A stretch of 40,275 nucleotides of DNA from Nitrospirota bacterium (GCA_021812785.1 JAKAMR010000010.1:1-40275), one strand, 5' to 3'; shown: positions 15,782 through 24,250, counted from the first letter of the stretch. Notes: generated by a model from the sequence alone, not told the origin. A program made the numbers and translations.

Positions 15782-16777
15782 TTATTCTTTTCCTTTTGTC
15801 TTTTTAAGAGGAATCAGAAAACCCTTCGGCGCCGGGGACTCGATGACCAGTTTCCGTCCGGTGACCGGATGGGTAAAAGAAAGGCGCGCCGCGTGCAGCC
15901 CCATCCGTTTGAAGCCCGAATGAAAACGGTCAGCCGGGTTTTTTGTTTTCCCTCCGGCCTTTGTATCAGGCGCGCCGTATTTCTTGTCTCCAACAACGGG
16001 GCATCCCATGTCCCTCAGGTGCACCCGTATCTGGTGTTTCCTTCCCGTCCCAAGCCTTACCTCAAGCAGGCTTAAAACCGGGCCCGCCTCAACGAGCCTG
16101 TAGTGGGTCACGGCCAGTTTGGCCCTCGATGCCTTATCCCCGGGAGCAGGAGCGGGACATGAGCGCATGAGATTTTCTCCGATTTCGCAAAGCCAGCCCT
16201 TTACCGTTCCCTCATCCTTGGGCGGACGGCCTTCAACCAGGGCGCTGTAGACCTTTTCAACCTTTTCCCAGGAGTCCTGAAGGGACTTTTGGACCTCCTG
16301 GCTCTTGGCAAACACCATCACCCCGGAGACTTCCCGGTCCAGACGGTGGACTATGAATATCTTCCCCTTGCCCCCGGGTGTTTTTGTTTTTGTCCTGTCC
16401 CCGCGGGCGGCGTTTTCCTTAACATAGTCTGAAACCGCCCTGTAGAAGGTGTTTATGTTTTCCGTTTTCGTGCTTATGGAGAGCATCCCCGCGGGCTTCT
16501 GCGCCGCCAGCAGGTATTCATCCTCATAAAGTACCTGTAACGGCAGACCGCCTTTTATTTTTTTAGGCTTGGCCTTCCTGCTTTTTTTCTCCGTTATCTC
16601 GATGCCTTGTCCGGGCCTGACAGGCGCGTCCGGCCTCAGCGCGGCCCTGCCATCCACCAGGACGGCCCCTTTTTTTATGAGCATCCGGACCTTGGTTGCC
16701 GATGCCCCGGTTTTCTCCGCCAGGAGGTCAAACAGTGTTCCGGTGTTATTGTCTTTTGTCTTTGCTATGAATTTCAT
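15782..16777 (-). CDS. RluA/RluD-family pseudouridine synthase
   Basis: 331 aa. An N-terminal S4-type RNA-binding domain (about residues 12-62) is followed by the RluA catalytic domain. The catalytic Asp is D147 in HRLDREVSG, where the family usually has HRLDRxTSG. VEKVYSALVEG and GRKHQIRVHL are further family motifs. It isomerises uridine in rRNA or tRNA; which site cannot be told from sequence alone. Two Lys-rich insertions are visible (KKSRKAKPKKIKGG around residue 64 and TKTKTPGGKGK around 130). It ends convergently with the flavoprotein gene, with only 17 bases between. Confidence 0.9.
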   Translation of the reverse strand: MKFIAKTKDNNTGTLFDLLAEKTGASATKVRMLIKKGAVLVDGRAALRPDAPVRPGQGIEITEKKSRKAKPKKIKGGLPLQVLYEDEYLLAAQKPAGMLSISTKTENINTFYRAVSDYVKENAARGDRTKTKTPGGKGKIFIVHRLDREVSGVMVFAKSQEVQKSLQDSWEKVEKVYSALVEGRPPKDEGTVKGWLCEIGENLMRSCPAPAPGDKASRAKLAVTHYRLVEAGPVLSLLEVRLGTGRKHQIRVHLRDMGCPVVGDKKYGAPDTKAGGKTKNPADRFHSGFKRMGLHAARLSFTHPVTGRKLVIESPAPKGFLIPLKKTKGKE

Positions 16778-16805
16778 CCGGGTATTTTTTTCACTTTACC
16801 TTAGT

Positions 16806-17030
16806 TTATTTTATTTCCAACTCTTCCAGACCCTCGATAAGAACGAGCTTCTGCTTGGAGGAGCTTCCTTTAAGGATCTTCACGGCGGATTTCCTTACTT
16901 TGAACGTCTCTGCAAGGAACTCTATCAGCTCCTCGTTTGCCTTGCCTTCGACCGGCGGGCTTGTGAGCTTTACCTTGAGGGCGTCCGCGTGGAGCCCCGC
17001 GATCTGCCTTTTGGAGCTTCGGGGCTCCAC
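16806..17030 (-). CDS. DUF167 (YggU-like) family protein
   Basis: 74 aa from a GTG start. The conserved segment SPPVEGKANEELIEFLAETF and the following KSAVKILKGSSSKQKLV are the DUF167 signature; function is unknown. AAGG lies five bases before the GTG. Family members normally begin one strand earlier, and the upstream codons here do encode that strand (LIFKVKVEP). They sit behind a Lys/Ala-rich frame with long A runs and no ATG, GTG or TTG before the next stop codon. Either the strand is lost, a rare start such as ATA is used, or slippage on the A runs joins frames. Confidence 0.8.
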   Translation of the reverse strand: MEPRSSKRQIAGLHADALKVKLTSPPVEGKANEELIEFLAETFKVRKSAVKILKGSSSKQKLVLIEGLEELEIK

Positions 17031-17178
17031 CTTTACCTTGAAGATGAGCCCGGCAGGGCTTTTTGCCTCTTTTGTTTTCTTCGCTTTTTTTGCTTTTTTT
17101 GCTTTTTCAGCGGGTACTTTTATTTTGTTTTATTCCCTTTGATTTTTTGCGTTTTTTGCTTTTTACTTTTCCCGTTGA

Positions 17179-18621
17179 TCAGTTTTCTTCCAGGCCGCCC
17201 TCGCCAAATTGCAAGCCGGACTGCACGCCGGACGGGCCATCGGACAGCCCGCCAGAAGACCCGACAGAAGAAATGGAAAGGTCTTTTTCTTCCGGCATCT
17301 GCTGGATCTTTCTGAGCTTCACCTGTATCTGCCTGGACCTTACCCCGACAAGGTTATCCAGTTCCTTGCTGGTCTGGCTCAGCTTGTCCTGAGCGCGCTT
17401 CAGGACGTCGCCGAACCGGTCGAATTCGGTCTTCACCGCGCCCAGTATCTTCCAGACTTCGCTGGACCTTTTCTCTATGGCCAGAGTGCTAAAGCCCATC
17501 TGAAGGCTGTTTAAGAAGGCGGCAAGCGTGGTTGGCCCCGTTATGGTAATACGGTAGTCGCGCTGGAGCACCTCGAAGAGCCCCGGCCTTCTTACCACCT
17601 CGGCGTAAAGCCCCTCTATGGGAAGAAACATGATGCCGAAATCCGTTGTGCCTGGCGGGTCCAGGTACTTGTCCCTGATGTCCTTCGCGTTTTTTTTGAT
17701 CGCTTGCTCAAGAAGCTTCGAAGTTTCCTCTATGAGCGCAGGGTTGCCTTTGTCATATGCCTCCGCAAGTGAATAATAGACTTCCAGGGGGAATTTGGAG
17801 TCTATGGGCAGATACACTATGCTTCTTTCCTGGTCTCTGCCCGGGAGCCTTATCGCAAATTCCACGTTCTCCCTCGATCCCTTCCTGACAGCCACGTTCT
17901 TTTCATACTGCTCAGGCGAGAGGATCTGTTCCAGGATGTTCCCAAGCTGTATCTCGCCATGGATGCCGCGGGTCTTCACGTTGGAGAGCATCTTTTTCAG
18001 ATCCCCCACGCCCACGGCCAGGTTCTGCATGTCGCCAAGCCCCTTGTGCACCTGTTCCAGGCGTTCGCTCACCAGCCTGAAGGACTCGCCAAGCCTCTGT
18101 TCAAGCGTCTTGTGGAGCTTCTCGTCCACGGTCTCGCGCATCTTTTCAAGCTTCATGCTTGTGTCTTCCTGAATGGATTTTAGCCTGGCCTCGACGGCCT
18201 CCCGGACCCCTTCCAGTTTTTTCTCTACGGTTTGAATGAGCTCCGTGTGCCTGCCGGTCATCTTTTCAAGCTGCTCGATGTTGGACCTTGTGAGGTTCAC
18301 AAGCTGTCCGGAAAAGGCGTCAAGCTGGTTTTTTTGAAGCTGGGCTATCTCGGCCATCCTGGCGGACACGGAGTCACCAAAGCCGCGCAGCCCATTGCCC
18401 AGTTCCTCCCTGGCCTCCTTCGCGTTCGTCCGCGACTCTTCCCTTATCCGGACCAGGTCGTCTTTCAAACCCTTTTCCAGGTAGGAGATCTGGCTTTTAA
18501 GCTCTTCGTTCCGGCCGTCACGCTCCCTGCCGCCCGCCCTCAGGGACAGCCAGATGTTGACGAGCAAAAGGGCGGTTATCAATATGAGAAGCAGGGTGGC
18601 CAAGATGTGAAATTTTAGCAA
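17179..18621 (-). CDS. rmuC: DNA recombination protein RmuC
   Basis: 480 aa. An N-terminal membrane anchor (LATLLLILITALLLVNIWL) is followed by a long coiled coil to about residue 200 and the RmuC domain. The domain is recognised by KTRGIHGEIQLGNILEQIL, LPGRDQERSIVYLPIDSKFP and ITGPTTLAAFLNSLQMGF. RmuC limits inversions and other rearrangements and is thought to act on DNA ends; the mechanism is not settled. The start is TTG with AGGG five bases upstream. The C-terminus is a Ser/Gly-rich tail. It diverges from nfo, another DNA-repair gene. Confidence 0.93.
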   Translation of the reverse strand: MLKFHILATLLLILITALLLVNIWLSLRAGGRERDGRNEELKSQISYLEKGLKDDLVRIREESRTNAKEAREELGNGLRGFGDSVSARMAEIAQLQKNQLDAFSGQLVNLTRSNIEQLEKMTGRHTELIQTVEKKLEGVREAVEARLKSIQEDTSMKLEKMRETVDEKLHKTLEQRLGESFRLVSERLEQVHKGLGDMQNLAVGVGDLKKMLSNVKTRGIHGEIQLGNILEQILSPEQYEKNVAVRKGSRENVEFAIRLPGRDQERSIVYLPIDSKFPLEVYYSLAEAYDKGNPALIEETSKLLEQAIKKNAKDIRDKYLDPPGTTDFGIMFLPIEGLYAEVVRRPGLFEVLQRDYRITITGPTTLAAFLNSLQMGFSTLAIEKRSSEVWKILGAVKTEFDRFGDVLKRAQDKLSQTSKELDNLVGVRSRQIQVKLRKIQQMPEEKDLSISSVGSSGGLSDGPSGVQSGLQFGEGGLEEN

Positions 18622-18656
18622 TAACGCCCTTTTTTAAGCAAATTACAAAACAATTT

Positions 18657-18718
18657 AGTAGTGTACCAGTTTAAGTGAAAGCGAAAGCCGTCTCGTCCGG
18701 CGGTATTTATCAACTGAG
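18657..18718 (+). repeat. Dispersed 60-base repeat, copy 1
   Basis: This stretch (starting AGTAGTGTACCAGTTT and ending GTATTTATCAACTGAG) matches the reverse complement of 28615-28679 at most positions, with the best conservation at both ends. It lies between the divergent rmuC and nfo genes. It may be a small non-autonomous mobile element or the end of one; no transposase is nearby. Confidence 0.6.
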
Positions 18719-18749
18719 GTTCCAACGATTTTCCTGTCTTTATATCTTC

Positions 18750-18755
18750 TATAAT
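18750..18755 (+). promoter_or_regulatory. -10 element of nfo
   Basis: A perfect TATAAT ends 6 bases before the ATG at 18762, with no ribosome binding site between and only a weak -35 (GATTTT region). This again suggests a leaderless message. Confidence 0.45.
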
Positions 18756-18761
18756 TATGGA

Positions 18762-19655
18762 ATGAGGCGGTTTGGCGTGCATGTATCTATAGCGGGTGGT
18801 TTCCCAAAGGCGCTGGAGCGTGCCCATGCCCTGGGCTGCACCACCTTTCAGATATTCTCCCACAGCCCCAGGAGTTGGCAGCTCTCCGGCATCCCGGAGG
18901 AAGAGGCCCGCAAGTTCAGGTCGGAAAGGGAAAAGCTGGGGCTGGACCCTGTGTTCATCCACGCCTGTTATCTGCTGAACTTATCCAGCGAAAATACGGA
19001 TCTCAGGGAAAAGTCCGTCTGGATGCTGGAAGAGGAGATGAAGAGGGCCGATATCATAGGGGCCGATTATGTGATCGTCCATTCCGGCCGCGCGGCAACG
19101 GACGGCGAAGACGACAGCGGGGCAAATATACTTTTCATGGAAGCGGTAAAAAGCGTTCTGGGCACGGGAGCGAAAAACAAAAAAGAAAACAAGAAAAAGA
19201 AAAAGTTCAGGGCCGGGCTGCTGCTTGAAAATACGGCCGCGGCGCCGGCTCCAAACCATCCTCCCGAATCCATAAAGATGCTCGCGCGGATGGCCCTTGA
19301 GACCGGGGCCGCGGGCATCTGCTTTGATACCTGCCACGGGTTTGCCTCGGGCTACGATATCACGGCAAGCGATGGGATGCAGTTCCTTGCCCGGCAGACG
19401 CAGGGCGTAGAGGTGCGGCTTATCCATATGAACGACTCCAGGGGGCGGCTGGGCTCAGGCCTGGACAGGCACGAGCACCTGGGGAAAGGCGGCATAGGCC
19501 TTGACGGGCTCAGGAATTTCCTGGGCTTCGGCCCTCCCTTCAGGGACGTCCCGCTCATAATGGAGACCCCCAAGAAAAAAGAAGAAGATGACCCCATGAA
19601 CATGCGGACCGCAAGAGAGCTCCTCAGCGGTAAAAAGACCCACTCCGAAACATAG
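18762..19655 (+). CDS. nfo: Deoxyribonuclease IV (AP endonuclease)
   Basis: 297 aa from MRRFGVHVSIAGG, the normal start of the family. The zinc ligands of endonuclease IV are all recognisable in order: FSHSPRSW, VHSGR, LLLENTA, CFDTCHG, IHMNDSRG, DRHEHLGKGGIG and LIMETP. It cuts the backbone at abasic sites in base-excision repair. A Lys/Asn-rich stretch (KNKKENKKKKKFR) is inserted just before the LLLENT strand, in an A-rich DNA tract. An upstream in-frame extension to 18675 is rejected because it has no homology and passes through the promoter. Confidence 0.94.
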   Translation: MRRFGVHVSIAGGFPKALERAHALGCTTFQIFSHSPRSWQLSGIPEEEARKFRSEREKLGLDPVFIHACYLLNLSSENTDLREKSVWMLEEEMKRADIIGADYVIVHSGRAATDGEDDSGANILFMEAVKSVLGTGAKNKKENKKKKKFRAGLLLENTAAAPAPNHPPESIKMLARMALETGAAGICFDTCHGFASGYDITASDGMQFLARQTQGVEVRLIHMNDSRGRLGSGLDRHEHLGKGGIGLDGLRNFLGFGPPFRDVPLIMETPKKKEEDDPMNMRTARELLSGKKTHSET

Positions 19656-19735
19656 TTTCAAGTTCATCAACGATCGTTCACTTTAAGGAATCGTTTCTTT
19701 TTAGGCACCTTATGTTCAAAAAAATGATTTTCTTG

Positions 19736-19765
19736 TTGACATTTGGGGAAAAATATCTTTATATA
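19736..19765 (+). promoter_or_regulatory. Promoter of the winged-helix gene, probably leaderless
   Basis: Perfect TTGACA (19736-19741), an 18-base spacer and TATATA (19760-19765) end 7 bases before the ATG at 19773. No Shine-Dalgarno sequence is present. Confidence 0.65.
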
Positions 19766-19772
19766 AAACCAG

Positions 19773-20315
19773 ATGTTAAAAAAGCTTTTTTCATCGGCTA
19801 TAAGGGCAGAGGTCCTCTCGCTGCTGTTGAACAGCCCGGAGGACAAGTTTTATATGAGGGAAATATCGAGGCTCCTAGATAAAAACCCCTCGGCGGTCAA
19901 AAGAGAGTTGGACAGCCTCGAGAAGATCGGGGTTGTCAGGAGTGAGAAAGTCGCCAATCTGAAATACTTCCAGGCGGACGCAACCTCTCCCCTTTATTCT
20001 GAGCTTAAAAATCTGATAACGAAATCCCTTGGGCTTGCCGGCAGCCTTAAGGCCCTGCTGAGGGGCGGCGCCGTGTGCGCTTTCATCTACGGGCCGTACG
20101 CGGAGGGACGGGACGTTAAGACCGTAAACCTCCTTGTCGTTGCGGCGGGCGAGATCGACGAAAAGGCCATCAGGGAAACCGCCAGGCATTTCGGATGCAG
20201 GGTGGTGCTCACTCGCATGAGCGAACAGGAGTACCGCCAGAGGAAAAAAGCGCGAGACGGCGCCCTTCAGAAAATACTTTCTGACAGGAGGATTCCTCTT
20301 TTGGGGAGAGCTTAA
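19773..20315 (+). CDS. Winged-helix regulator fused to a degenerate nucleotidyltransferase-like domain
   Basis: 180 aa. Residues 1-75 form an ArsR-like winged helix (VLSLLLNSPEDKFYMREISR, then AVKRELDSLEKIGVV). The second half has the layout of a small nucleotidyltransferase (MNT) domain: FIYGPYAEGRDVKTVNLLVV aligns with the usual FGSyArG...SDiDLLV. The Gly-Ser is Gly-Pro and both metal-binding Asp positions are gone, so catalysis is unlikely. It is probably a DNA-binding regulator of unknown target. The histone H1-like gene follows after 60 bases on the same strand, a possible partner or target. Confidence 0.7.
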   Translation: MLKKLFSSAIRAEVLSLLLNSPEDKFYMREISRLLDKNPSAVKRELDSLEKIGVVRSEKVANLKYFQADATSPLYSELKNLITKSLGLAGSLKALLRGGAVCAFIYGPYAEGRDVKTVNLLVVAAGEIDEKAIRETARHFGCRVVLTRMSEQEYRQRKKARDGALQKILSDRRIPLLGRA

Positions 20316-20375
20316 CCGCTGCTCCGGCCGGCCCGAGGAGGGGGGCTGGGGCAAAAAAGAAAGGAGGTGAAACAC

Positions 20376-20648
20376 ATGGCGACAGCGAAGAAACCGGCAG
20401 CAAAGGCAGCAGCGGCCCCGAAGAAGGCGGCGGCTCCGAAAAAGGCAGCAGCCAAGACCACGGTGACCAAGAAGGCAGCCGCTCCGAAAAAGGCAGCGGC
20501 CCCGAAAAAGGCAGCAGCCAAGGCCACAGTGACCAAGAAGGCAGCCGCTCCGAAGAAGGCAGCGGCCCCGAAAAAGGCAGCGGCCAAACCGGCAGCGAAG
20601 ACAGCAGCAAAACCGGCAGCAAAAAAGGCAGCAGCGAAGAAGAAATAA
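20376..20648 (+). CDS. Histone H1-like Lys/Ala-rich DNA-binding protein
   Basis: 90 aa made almost only of Lys, Ala, Pro and Thr. The motif APKKAA recurs, and a 22-residue unit containing TVTKKAAAPKKAAAPKKA is present twice, mirrored by a 66-base DNA repeat. It resembles the H1-like tails of HctB, AlgP and similar bacterial proteins, which bind DNA through unfolded basic repeats and compact it. AAGGAGGTGA lies 5 bases before the ATG at 20376, one of the strongest ribosome binding sites in the window, so high expression is expected. A strong bidirectional terminator follows. Confidence 0.85.
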   Translation: MATAKKPAAKAAAAPKKAAAPKKAAAKTTVTKKAAAPKKAAAPKKAAAKATVTKKAAAPKKAAAPKKAAAKPAAKTAAKPAAKKAAAKKK

Positions 20649-20675
20649 GAAAAGTTTTTGATTTGAGGAAAAAAG

Positions 20676-20736
20676 CTGAGCTGGGAAGATTTTTAAGCGG
20701 TCTTAAATTAAAACTCTTCCCAGCTTCTTTTATTTA
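20676..20736. terminator. Bidirectional terminator between H1-like gene and lpxC
   Basis: GCTGGGAAGA (20680-20689) pairs with TCTTCCCAGC (20715-20724), with an extra inner TTTTAAG/CTTAAA stem. T residues follow on the plus strand and an A run precedes it, giving a U run for the convergent lpxC transcript. Confidence 0.8.
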
Positions 20737-20765
20737 AAAGAGTTAACCCGGGGCAAAACAGAAAC

Positions 20766-21659
20766 TCAGGCGTATCTGAGGCTGGTTAAATCCTGATCCA
20801 CGTCGTAGGCTATCTGCCAGCAATCGGTGGCGGCAAGCAATGCCTTGGCGAATTTAAGGTTGCTCGTGTGGCCGGTCCTGCTGGCCTTCATATGCCCCTG
20901 TACCGGGAAACCCATCAGGGACATGTCCCCGATGAAATCCAGGAGCTTGTGACGCAAAAACTCATCCTTGAACCTGAGCCCTGAGGAGTTCAGGACATCG
21001 GTATCATTCAGGATAACCGCATTCTCAAGCGAGCCGCCCTTCGCAAGGCCGATCGTCCTTAGATACTGGACGTCTTTCAGAAAGCCAAAGGTCCTGGCAG
21101 GCGCGATCTCCCTTATAAAGGGGCCTTCTTCGAACTCGAAGGTCATCTCCTGCCGGCCCAGAAGCCTGTGCGGATAGAATATCCGGTAAGAGATCCGCCT
21201 TCCGTCATATGGAAACGCCGATGCCTCCGCGTCGCCTTCCTTGAATATGAACGGTTTTATTATCTTGAGGTAAGGCCTCTTCGACGGCTGAATGGCAATG
21301 CCCGCTCCTATTATGGAATCAACGAAGCGCTGGGAGCTGCCGTCCAGAATAGGCACCTCGGGGCCGTCTATCTCTATATGCAGATTGTCTATGCCCAGCC
21401 CGGAGAGGGCCGCAAGCAGATGCTCTACCGTTTTAACGCTCGTCCCATCTGCCCCCAGGGTTGTGGAAAACGCCGTGTCGCAGACCGCGTTTACCGTGGC
21501 GCTTATGGTTTTTCTTTTTTTGTCTTCCCCGTCCTTGGTAAAAAAGACTATGCCTGTGTCATTGGGTGCGGGCTTAAGCCTCATGGCCGACTGCGCGCCG
21601 GTGTGTAAACCCACCCCTTCCATCATCACTTCTGTTTCCAATGTCCGCTGGTTTCTCAT
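20766..21659 (-). CDS. lpxC: UDP-3-O-acyl-N-acetylglucosamine deacetylase
   Basis: 297 aa from the ATG at 21659, which gives the normal family length and the usual opening (QRTLETEV..EGVGLHTG). LpxC removes acetate from UDP-3-O-acyl-GlcNAc, the committed step of lipid A synthesis. The zinc site is complete: H80 in TVEHLLAAL, plus the HKLLDFIGD motif. The general acid region HMKASRTGHTSN is present as well. A longer frame to 21728 lacks a ribosome binding site and homology. Its presence shows a lipopolysaccharide-type outer membrane. Confidence 0.95.
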   Translation of the reverse strand: MRNQRTLETEVMMEGVGLHTGAQSAMRLKPAPNDTGIVFFTKDGEDKKRKTISATVNAVCDTAFSTTLGADGTSVKTVEHLLAALSGLGIDNLHIEIDGPEVPILDGSSQRFVDSIIGAGIAIQPSKRPYLKIIKPFIFKEGDAEASAFPYDGRRISYRIFYPHRLLGRQEMTFEFEEGPFIREIAPARTFGFLKDVQYLRTIGLAKGGSLENAVILNDTDVLNSSGLRFKDEFLRHKLLDFIGDMSLMGFPVQGHMKASRTGHTSNLKFAKALLAATDCWQIAYDVDQDLTSLRYA

Positions 21660-21785
21660 CACTTCTTTATCTTGCAATGAACGTGCCAGGCGGAAATATC
21701 TATAAATAAAGGGTTTTCTCATGAGCATATGTTGTTAATATTCTTCATGCGTTGCAAAAAAGACACACTATTGATCCACTCAGGT

Positions 21786-21822
21786 CCGAATGTGGCCGCT
21801 TTTTATCCCTTGGGAATCGAGG
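21786..21822 (+). repeat. Degraded copy of the hairpin/CGAATGTG repeat
   Basis: CCGAATGTGG and TTTTATCCCTTGGGAATCGA recall the 39106-39256 repeat units, with two deletions in the hairpin. It lies in the short gap between lpxC and tldD, on an otherwise empty 133-base interval. Confidence 0.35.
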
Positions 21823-21861
21823 CAAGCAAGACCACCTGGCTGCTGCCTTCAGTTTTTAATC

Positions 21862-23250
21862 TTAGGAAGCGCCGCCAACCACCAATTCAGGGACCCTGAT
21901 GGTAGGCTGGGCATCGGAAACCGGGACCCCCTGGGAATCCTTGCCGCAGGTGCCTATCGAGAACCCGAGGTCGGCCCCGGCCATGTCTATTTCCATGAGA
22001 ACGCGCGGCCCGTTGCCTGCCAGCGTGGCGCCGCGCACCGGGGGGCCGGCCTGGCCGTCCTCTATGAGATAGCCTTCCTGGACATCAAAAACAAAATCGC
22101 CAGTCAGTGTGTTTACCTGGCCGCCGCCCATCTTTTTTACGAGAAGACCCTTGGGCGTACTTTTAAGTATCTCCCCGGCGGGCGTCTTGCCGGGGCTGAT
22201 CATCGTATTGGTCATCCTGGGAATGGGCCTGTGCCGGTAGGACTGCCTCCTGCCGTTTCCGGTCGGGCTGGCCCCGGCCTTCATGGCCGAAAGCCTGTCG
22301 TACATGAAACCCGTGAGCACACCGTCTTTTATGAGCACGGTCTTCTGGGCGGGAGTACCCTCGTCGTCGAACCTGAAAGACCCGCGCTTCCCGGGGATAG
22401 TCGCGTCATCGACCACTGAGATTATATCCGCTGCGATCTTCTGCCCCATTTTGCCTGAATAGATCGAAAGGCCCTGCTGCGAAAGATCAGCCTCCAGGCC
22501 GTGACCAACTGCCTCGTGGATCATCGTTCCGCCAGCCTGGGAAGATATGACGACGGGCATTCTTCCGCCCGGGGCCCTCCTTGCCTTAAGCATCATGACC
22601 GCTTTTTTTGCGGCCTTCAGAGCGGCCTCCACCGCGGGGGTATCATCGAAGATCTCAAAACCCATGGCCCCGCCTATAGGCTCATAGCCCGTCTGCACGA
22701 CATCGCCCTCCCGGGCTATCACATTTATCAGGAAAATGGTCTGGATGCGGTCGTCTATCGCCAGAAAACCTTCGGAAGAGGCTATCTGGACCTTCTGGGC
22801 GAGCTCACGGTATGTTACGCTCACCTGCTTTATGCTGCTGTGATAGGACCGCGCGGCTTTTTCCGCCTCCTTGAGCATGCTCACTTTTTTTTCCAGCGGC
22901 ACCTGGCCCGGGTCTATTTTGACCGTGTACTCCACGGCCGGGGCCCTCCTCACCAGATCGAGGTCCTTGCCGGAAAAATGTCCCTCGCTGGCCGCGGCCC
23001 TGAGCCCGGAGGCCATCTGCAGAAAGGCCTTTTTTGCCAGCTCGTTCGTATAGGCGTAGGAAGTCTTGCCGTCGCGGATAAGCCTGAGTCCCGCCCCTGA
23101 ATCGGTGCCTTCAAGGAGCTTTTCCACCTTGCTGTCTTCTATCTGGATGCTCGTGCTCCTGCTGGCCTCCACATAAAGGTCGGCATATGCCGCACCGCCT
23201 GAGGCAAGAACCGCCTCAAGCGTCTCTTTCATAAGTCCGGTATCTATCAT
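21862..23250 (-). CDS. tldD: TldD metalloprotease subunit
   Basis: 462 aa, normal length. The metal-binding helix HEAVGHGLEAD (H245, E246, H250) and the C-terminal SIGTCGKDSQGVPVSDAQPTIRV segment with its conserved Cys are family hallmarks. TldD pairs with TldE/PmbA to degrade unfolded peptides, as shown in microcin B17 maturation and CcdA turnover. No tldE gene is in the window, so the partner must lie elsewhere or the protein acts alone. The start region lacks a well-spaced ribosome binding site. The neighbouring mtnP gene is divergent. Confidence 0.95.
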   Translation of the reverse strand: MIDTGLMKETLEAVLASGGAAYADLYVEASRSTSIQIEDSKVEKLLEGTDSGAGLRLIRDGKTSYAYTNELAKKAFLQMASGLRAAASEGHFSGKDLDLVRRAPAVEYTVKIDPGQVPLEKKVSMLKEAEKAARSYHSSIKQVSVTYRELAQKVQIASSEGFLAIDDRIQTIFLINVIAREGDVVQTGYEPIGGAMGFEIFDDTPAVEAALKAAKKAVMMLKARRAPGGRMPVVISSQAGGTMIHEAVGHGLEADLSQQGLSIYSGKMGQKIAADIISVVDDATIPGKRGSFRFDDEGTPAQKTVLIKDGVLTGFMYDRLSAMKAGASPTGNGRRQSYRHRPIPRMTNTMISPGKTPAGEILKSTPKGLLVKKMGGGQVNTLTGDFVFDVQEGYLIEDGQAGPPVRGATLAGNGPRVLMEIDMAGADLGFSIGTCGKDSQGVPVSDAQPTIRVPELVVGGAS

Positions 23251-23415
23251 TTGGAATTTTTTACCTTATGCCGATCGTTTTTTAAATTTTTATCTTTTTG
23301 TCCTGATTTGCCGTTTGTTCAGGGAAGGAATTTTTCGATCTTTCTTGATTTTTGTTTTGTTTCTGTTTATTTCTTGAATTTTTATTTGGGACCGCTCTTT
23401 TGTTAGTATTATAGC

Positions 23416-24216
23416 ATGCCGAAACTGGGCATCATAGGCGGAAGCGGCCTTTACGGGGTCCCAGGGTTCCTGCACCTGAAAGAGGAGTGTGTGAGCACCC
23501 CATTCGGGGAACCCTCCGGACCTTATCTTATTGCCGGGATCGCGGATGACGCAGGCACCCAGGTGGTTTTCCTGCCGCGCCACGGGACAAAACATTCCAT
23601 CCCTCCCCACAAGGTAAACTACAGGGCAAACATCTGGGGAATGAGGGAATTGGGCGTGGAGCGCATTTTGGGGATAAACGCGGTGGGAGGAATAGACCCG
23701 GAGCTTCCCCCTGGTAGCATCGTTCTGCCGGACCAGGCCCTGGACTTCACCCAGGGCGCGCGCCCATCCACTTTCCATGACGGGCCGGATGTGGTGCACA
23801 TCGACTTTACAGATCCTTACTGCCCGGAGATTAGAGCAGCCATCCTGAAAGCCAGCCAGGCGGAAGGGATTCCGGTTACTTCCGGCGCAACGTACGTCTG
23901 CACGAACGGGCCAAGGCTTGAGAGCCGGGCGGAGATCGAGTTTTTCAGACGCGCGGGAGCGCACATTGTCGGCATGACAGGCATGCCGGAGGCCGCACTG
24001 GCCAGGGAGCTTGAGCTCTGCTACGCCGCGGTGTCAGTGATCACGAACTTTGCGGCAGGCGTTTCGGCCGCAAACAAACTGACCACCACGGAGGTGGTGG
24101 AGACAATGGCAAAGAGCACAGCCTCCGTAATGGCGCTGCTTAAGAAAACATTCTTCCTGATACCTGAACAAAGAGGCTGTCCGTGCAAGGACGCCTTGAG
24201 CGGCACCCGCCTTTAG
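23416..24216 (+). CDS. mtnP: Methylthio-nucleoside phosphorylase (MTAP/MTIP family)
   Basis: 266 aa. Family motifs include GIIGGSGLY, FLPRHGTKHSIPPHKVNYRAN, INAVGGI, MTGMPEAALARE and the C-terminal CPCKDAL. It cleaves 5'-methylthioadenosine or methylthioinosine with phosphate in methionine salvage. The base-recognition position reads TNFAAGVS with Asn211, where strict adenosine enzymes carry Asp (TDYD in human MTAP). Asn is typical of enzymes preferring 6-oxopurines, so methylthioinosine or guanosine/inosine may be the substrate. The start lies within 10 bases of -10-like TATTAT and has no ribosome binding site. Confidence 0.9.
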   Translation: MPKLGIIGGSGLYGVPGFLHLKEECVSTPFGEPSGPYLIAGIADDAGTQVVFLPRHGTKHSIPPHKVNYRANIWGMRELGVERILGINAVGGIDPELPPGSIVLPDQALDFTQGARPSTFHDGPDVVHIDFTDPYCPEIRAAILKASQAEGIPVTSGATYVCTNGPRLESRAEIEFFRRAGAHIVGMTGMPEAALARELELCYAAVSVITNFAAGVSAANKLTTTEVVETMAKSTASVMALLKKTFFLIPEQRGCPCKDALSGTRL

Positions 24217-24250
24217 AAGTTTTACTCTTTTAACTTTTGTTTTTGTTTTT

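Noticed and set aside
20376..20648. Periodic DNA that might suggest a CRISPR array
   Set aside because: The repeats are in-frame Lys/Ala-rich codons without unique spacers, preceded by a strong ribosome binding site.
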